Below are positions 61,686 to 64,000 of a DNA stretch of 64,000 bases, piece after piece. The DNA is taken from the NCBI GenBank assembly GCA_023101885.1, contig JALPQD010000641.1, forward strand, positions 721,842 to 785,841, written 5' to 3'. How positions within the stretch are numbered: the first letter of the stretch is position 1; each line of letters begins with the position of its first letter. Origin of the DNA: Typhlomys cinereus. Taxonomy: Eukaryota > Chordata > Mammalia > Rodentia > Platacanthomyidae. Below the pieces are notes generated by a model, which ran no database searches, was not told the DNA's origin, and was given only the letters and a program-made list of their open reading frames with translations. The translations under genes and the position numbers were made by a program.

Positions 61686-62150
61686 GGACAGTAGCTACTA
61701 CACTGTAGACAGTAGTAAGTGGCAATGTCTTCAGGCTCCAGGCTGCTGATGGTGAGGGTGAAATCTGTCCCAGATCAACTGCCACTGAACCTCAGTGGAA
61801 TCCCAGATTGTAAATTAGTTGCACAATAGATCAGGAGCTTAGGACCTTTCCCTGGTTTCTGTTGGTACCAGACTAACCAGTTACCAATGTCCCAACTGAC
61901 CTGGCAACTGATGTTGATTCTGTCTCCCAGAGACGAAGACAGGGAGGATGGGGTCTGGGTCATTTGGATGTCACATTTCACACCTAGGTTAAAAACAGAA
62001 AAATATATAGTTTGAAGCATGTTGTAATGTGACGTTCTTAAAAATCTGCGCAGGTCTTACCATACTGAACTTCAAAATGTTCTAATGTAGTCTTTCTTTA
62101 CCTGAAAGCCAGAGCAGCAGGAGACCCAGGAGCTGAGTCGGGTCCCTCAT
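61686..62150 (-). pseudogene. Immunoglobulin kappa V segment, one nonsense codon
   Basis: Leader exon 62102-62150 (MRDPTQLLGLLLLWLS), intron 61984-62101 (118 bases, GT...AG), V exon 61686-61983. The V exon encodes the leader end VKC, FR1 [20 protein letters not shown]1 Cys in ISC, FR2 [17 protein letters not shown]3 and YYC. It resembles the IGKV1-type clan. The FR3 codon expected to be Gly in SGSGSGTD is TGA (61775-61777), ending the frame; downstream residues [20 protein letters not shown] stay in frame. CDR2 begins with Cys and CDR3 (LQCSSYCP) has two extra Cys. The usual first ATG is ATA, but the Met two codons on can serve. The splice sites, recombination signal and octamer are intact. 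Confidence 0.93.
62102..62150 (-). other. Leader (signal peptide) exon of the V-kappa segment
   Basis: 49 bases: ATG at 62148-62150, hydrophobic core LLGLLLLWL, and a GT donor at 62101-62100 in 'tcag|gtaaag'. The exon ends after the first base of a Gly codon, as is usual for V genes. Confidence 0.9.
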
Positions 62151-62242
62151 GTCTATGCTATGCCTGAGTGTGACTGACTGCTGTATAAGGTATCCCCCTC
62201 CTATTAATGAGTGATGAGAACAGTGAGTTGGTCTCTGGCTGC

Positions 62243-62250
62243 ATGCAAAT
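62243..62250 (-). promoter_or_regulatory. Octamer of the V-kappa promoter
   Basis: ATGCAAAT on the plus strand, so ATTTGCAT in the direction of the V gene, the orientation typical of kappa promoters. It lies about 93 bases upstream of the leader ATG and would bind Oct-1/Oct-2. A TATA-like 'ccttatacag' is found between them (about 62181-62190). Confidence 0.85.
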
Positions 62251-62667
62251 CAACAGGAAGTCTCCACAGAGCCCAGACTAAGGCAGGTTTGCTTACAGAA
62301 TAGGTTCCTCTTTTCATGCCAAAGCAAAAATGTCAGCATAAGATCCTATGAGTTTTTGCTGTTACATCACTTCTGTTCCTCCATATGATTTTTATTTTTA
62401 TTATTTTGGCTACATTTCCAATAAGGCAGTGATTGGCCCTCTGAATTGTACATACTTGAACATCAATGATAACAGTCACTGCAAATTGAGACTTTTATGG
62501 AAAGAGTTGATGTTCAACTCTACCACTGCAACCATGTGCTCCTCCATGATCATATCCTGCTTAATTACCTGCACCAAAACCACTCTAAGCTGGGAATTGT
62601 CAAACTTACTTGTGCTTCCATCCTGACTCAGCTTGCAATGGTATGCCTTGATTTCTGTTGATCTTTA
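62251..62667. other. Unassigned sequence
   Basis: No gene or named repeat between the V-kappa promoter and the SINE. Confidence 0.4.
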
Positions 62668-62681
62668 AAATGTCATGGATT

Positions 62682-62960
62682 GGGGGCTGGAGAGGTGGCT
62701 CAAGGGTTAAGCCTCTGCCTTGCAGGCAGTAGGTCCTGAGTTCGGATCCCAGACCCCAGTATAGACGCCGGGCGGAAGCAGGGGTGGCCTGCATTTCCGG
62801 TCCTGGTATGGCAGAGCCTGTGAATCCCTGGCAGAGCAAACAAGGAGGAGGTAGAGGCGTCCATGGTGGTTCCTGAATTCGTCTGTGGTTCTACATACAC
62901 ACATACATACATACACATATACATATAAACACGCACACACACAATTGAATTAAAAAATTT
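62682..62960 (+). mobile_element. SINE with GC-rich body
   Basis: Head, body ('gacgccgggcggaagc'), CA-rich stretch and A/T-rich end as in 13137-13456. The flanks AAATGTCATGGATT (62668-62681) and AAATGTCACAGATT (62961-62974) are a 14-bp target duplication with two changes. Confidence 0.9.
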
Positions 62961-62974
62961 AAATGTCACAGATT

Positions 62975-63455
62975 ATTAGTCCATCTCTCTGTGCCTTCTT
63001 AACATGCTCCATTTTCTTCAGAATAGTGGTTCTCTCTTTCACAAATGTTCACTCATTACCTGGATATTCTGCTTTTGCTGGCATATCCTTCTACTACCTT
63101 ATCTGTCTATCTCTTAAGAAAACATAGTTCCAATGTTTAGGTTAATGGAGATCAAGTGAGATTCAGAAAGAAGTACATAAGAATGAAAGTAGAAGCCCCA
63201 TATTTAGCAACTGTAGCAACATGGAGTCCATAGGATCTCCCCATATGAGCAAGCTGATATTGATGATTCCAGGCAAATGAAGAAGAGGGTAGCATGAAAA
63301 CAGGGCTCCCATGAGTATAGATCCCCTGAAGTGAGCATTATGCAGTGACAACAAGCAGTCATAATGACAGATAAGGTACACATAGAACCAGTTACTTCTC
63401 TACCTCTTTTGGAATATTAATAATTATACACTACTAAAGTCCCATCTAAAGCCCA
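62975..63455. other. Unassigned sequence
   Basis: No supported feature. Confidence 0.4.
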
Positions 63456-63458
63456 TTT

Positions 63459-64000
63459 CTTTTTTTTAATTTTTTTTATTTCCACTCATATAAACTTAAA
63501 AGGTACACCAGTCCCCTCCCTCCCTCCAACCTCCCACTGCACTGTGCCCCCTTCCCCTCCCCCTCCCTCCCCATCCCCCAGTGCCTCCCCCTCCCATCCC
63601 TGGAGCATCCTTTAATATGCATGCCAAACTCTCCTCTGTGTCCTCCTCTCCGATAAGGTGCAAGGACCCAGTGGCTTTTCCCAGAACCATTTCCTGTGTT
63701 CCCCTTAAGCATAGGAACACTACTGTGGCTGTCAATCTCTTGCCTCCAAGGATTCTAGTACCTTTAGCAAATGCTAGACTTTGTGGGGTCAATAGTGTGT
63801 TGGACATTGTGCAGGGGCAAAGGCCAATTATGATTGCTTCGACCCTAACTTGTGTGGAGTATCTTGCATATCATTGTTCCTCCCATCCCATCCTTGTGCT
63901 CTTACAATCTTACTGCCCCCTCTTCCGCAAATTTCCCTGAGCTTCTAGATGGGGAGAGATTAGGCTGGCCTAGTTCAAGGTGGTTGATATAGAGTCTCTG
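63459..64000 (-). mobile_element. L1 3' end, running off the window
   Basis: A T-rich tail, then the complement of the purine-rich 3' UTR in the same order as 2347-2885 and 17681-18240. It continues past position 64000, so its length is unknown. Confidence 0.9.

Noticed and set aside
1..64000. tRNA, rRNA or other structural RNA genes
   Set aside because: The only tRNA-like sequences are SINE heads with degenerate arms, followed by SINE bodies and tails.

Overview
The window is mammalian, almost certainly rodent, nuclear DNA. It has low coding density, L1 retrotransposons at every stage of decay, tRNA-derived SINEs of B2 and ID type, MaLR-like LTRs and microsatellites. By my boundaries L1 sequence makes up roughly half of the 64 kb. 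The commonest SINE has a B2-superfamily tRNA-like head joined to an unfamiliar GC-rich body. This would suit a rodent outside the mouse/rat group, for example a dipodoid (jerboas, jumping mice) with DIP-type SINEs. The species is inference.

Only two pieces of cellular genes are recognisable. At 51.9-52.8 kb (+) lies an open seven-transmembrane exon of a vomeronasal type-2 receptor with a good splice acceptor; no ligand-domain exons are seen nearby. At 61.7-62.2 kb (-) lies an immunoglobulin kappa V segment with leader exon, intron, V exon, a canonical 12-spacer recombination signal and an upstream octamer. One in-frame TGA in framework 3 makes it a pseudogene as read.

Layout. 0-2.3 kb: microsatellite, a solo MaLR-like LTR and an ID SINE. 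2.3-12.8 kb: a minus-strand L1 with 5' UTR and a 16-bp target-site duplication (TSD), split by a truncated plus-strand L1. 13-32 kb: mostly unassigned sequence with several SINEs, MaLR-like LTRs (some nested), two short L1 tails and a 1-kb inverted repeat at 19.7-20.7 kb. 32.5-44.2 kb: an old minus-strand L1 interrupted by a younger L1 with complete 5' UTR and a 15-bp TSD. 44.5-51.6 kb: an old plus-strand L1 with tandem 5'-UTR units and a SINE inserted in ORF2. 51.9-55.5 kb: the receptor exon, then unassigned and CA-rich DNA. 55.7-61.5 kb: a rearranged plus-strand L1 carrying a complete non-autonomous MaLR-like element. 61.6-64 kb: the V-kappa pseudogene, a SINE and an L1 tail running off the window.

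No novel multi-gene system was found. The more unusual points are two L1 copies sharing a substitution that should kill the reverse transcriptase, turnover of the L1 5' UTR, the foldback structure at 20 kb, and the closeness of the receptor exon and the V-kappa segment.
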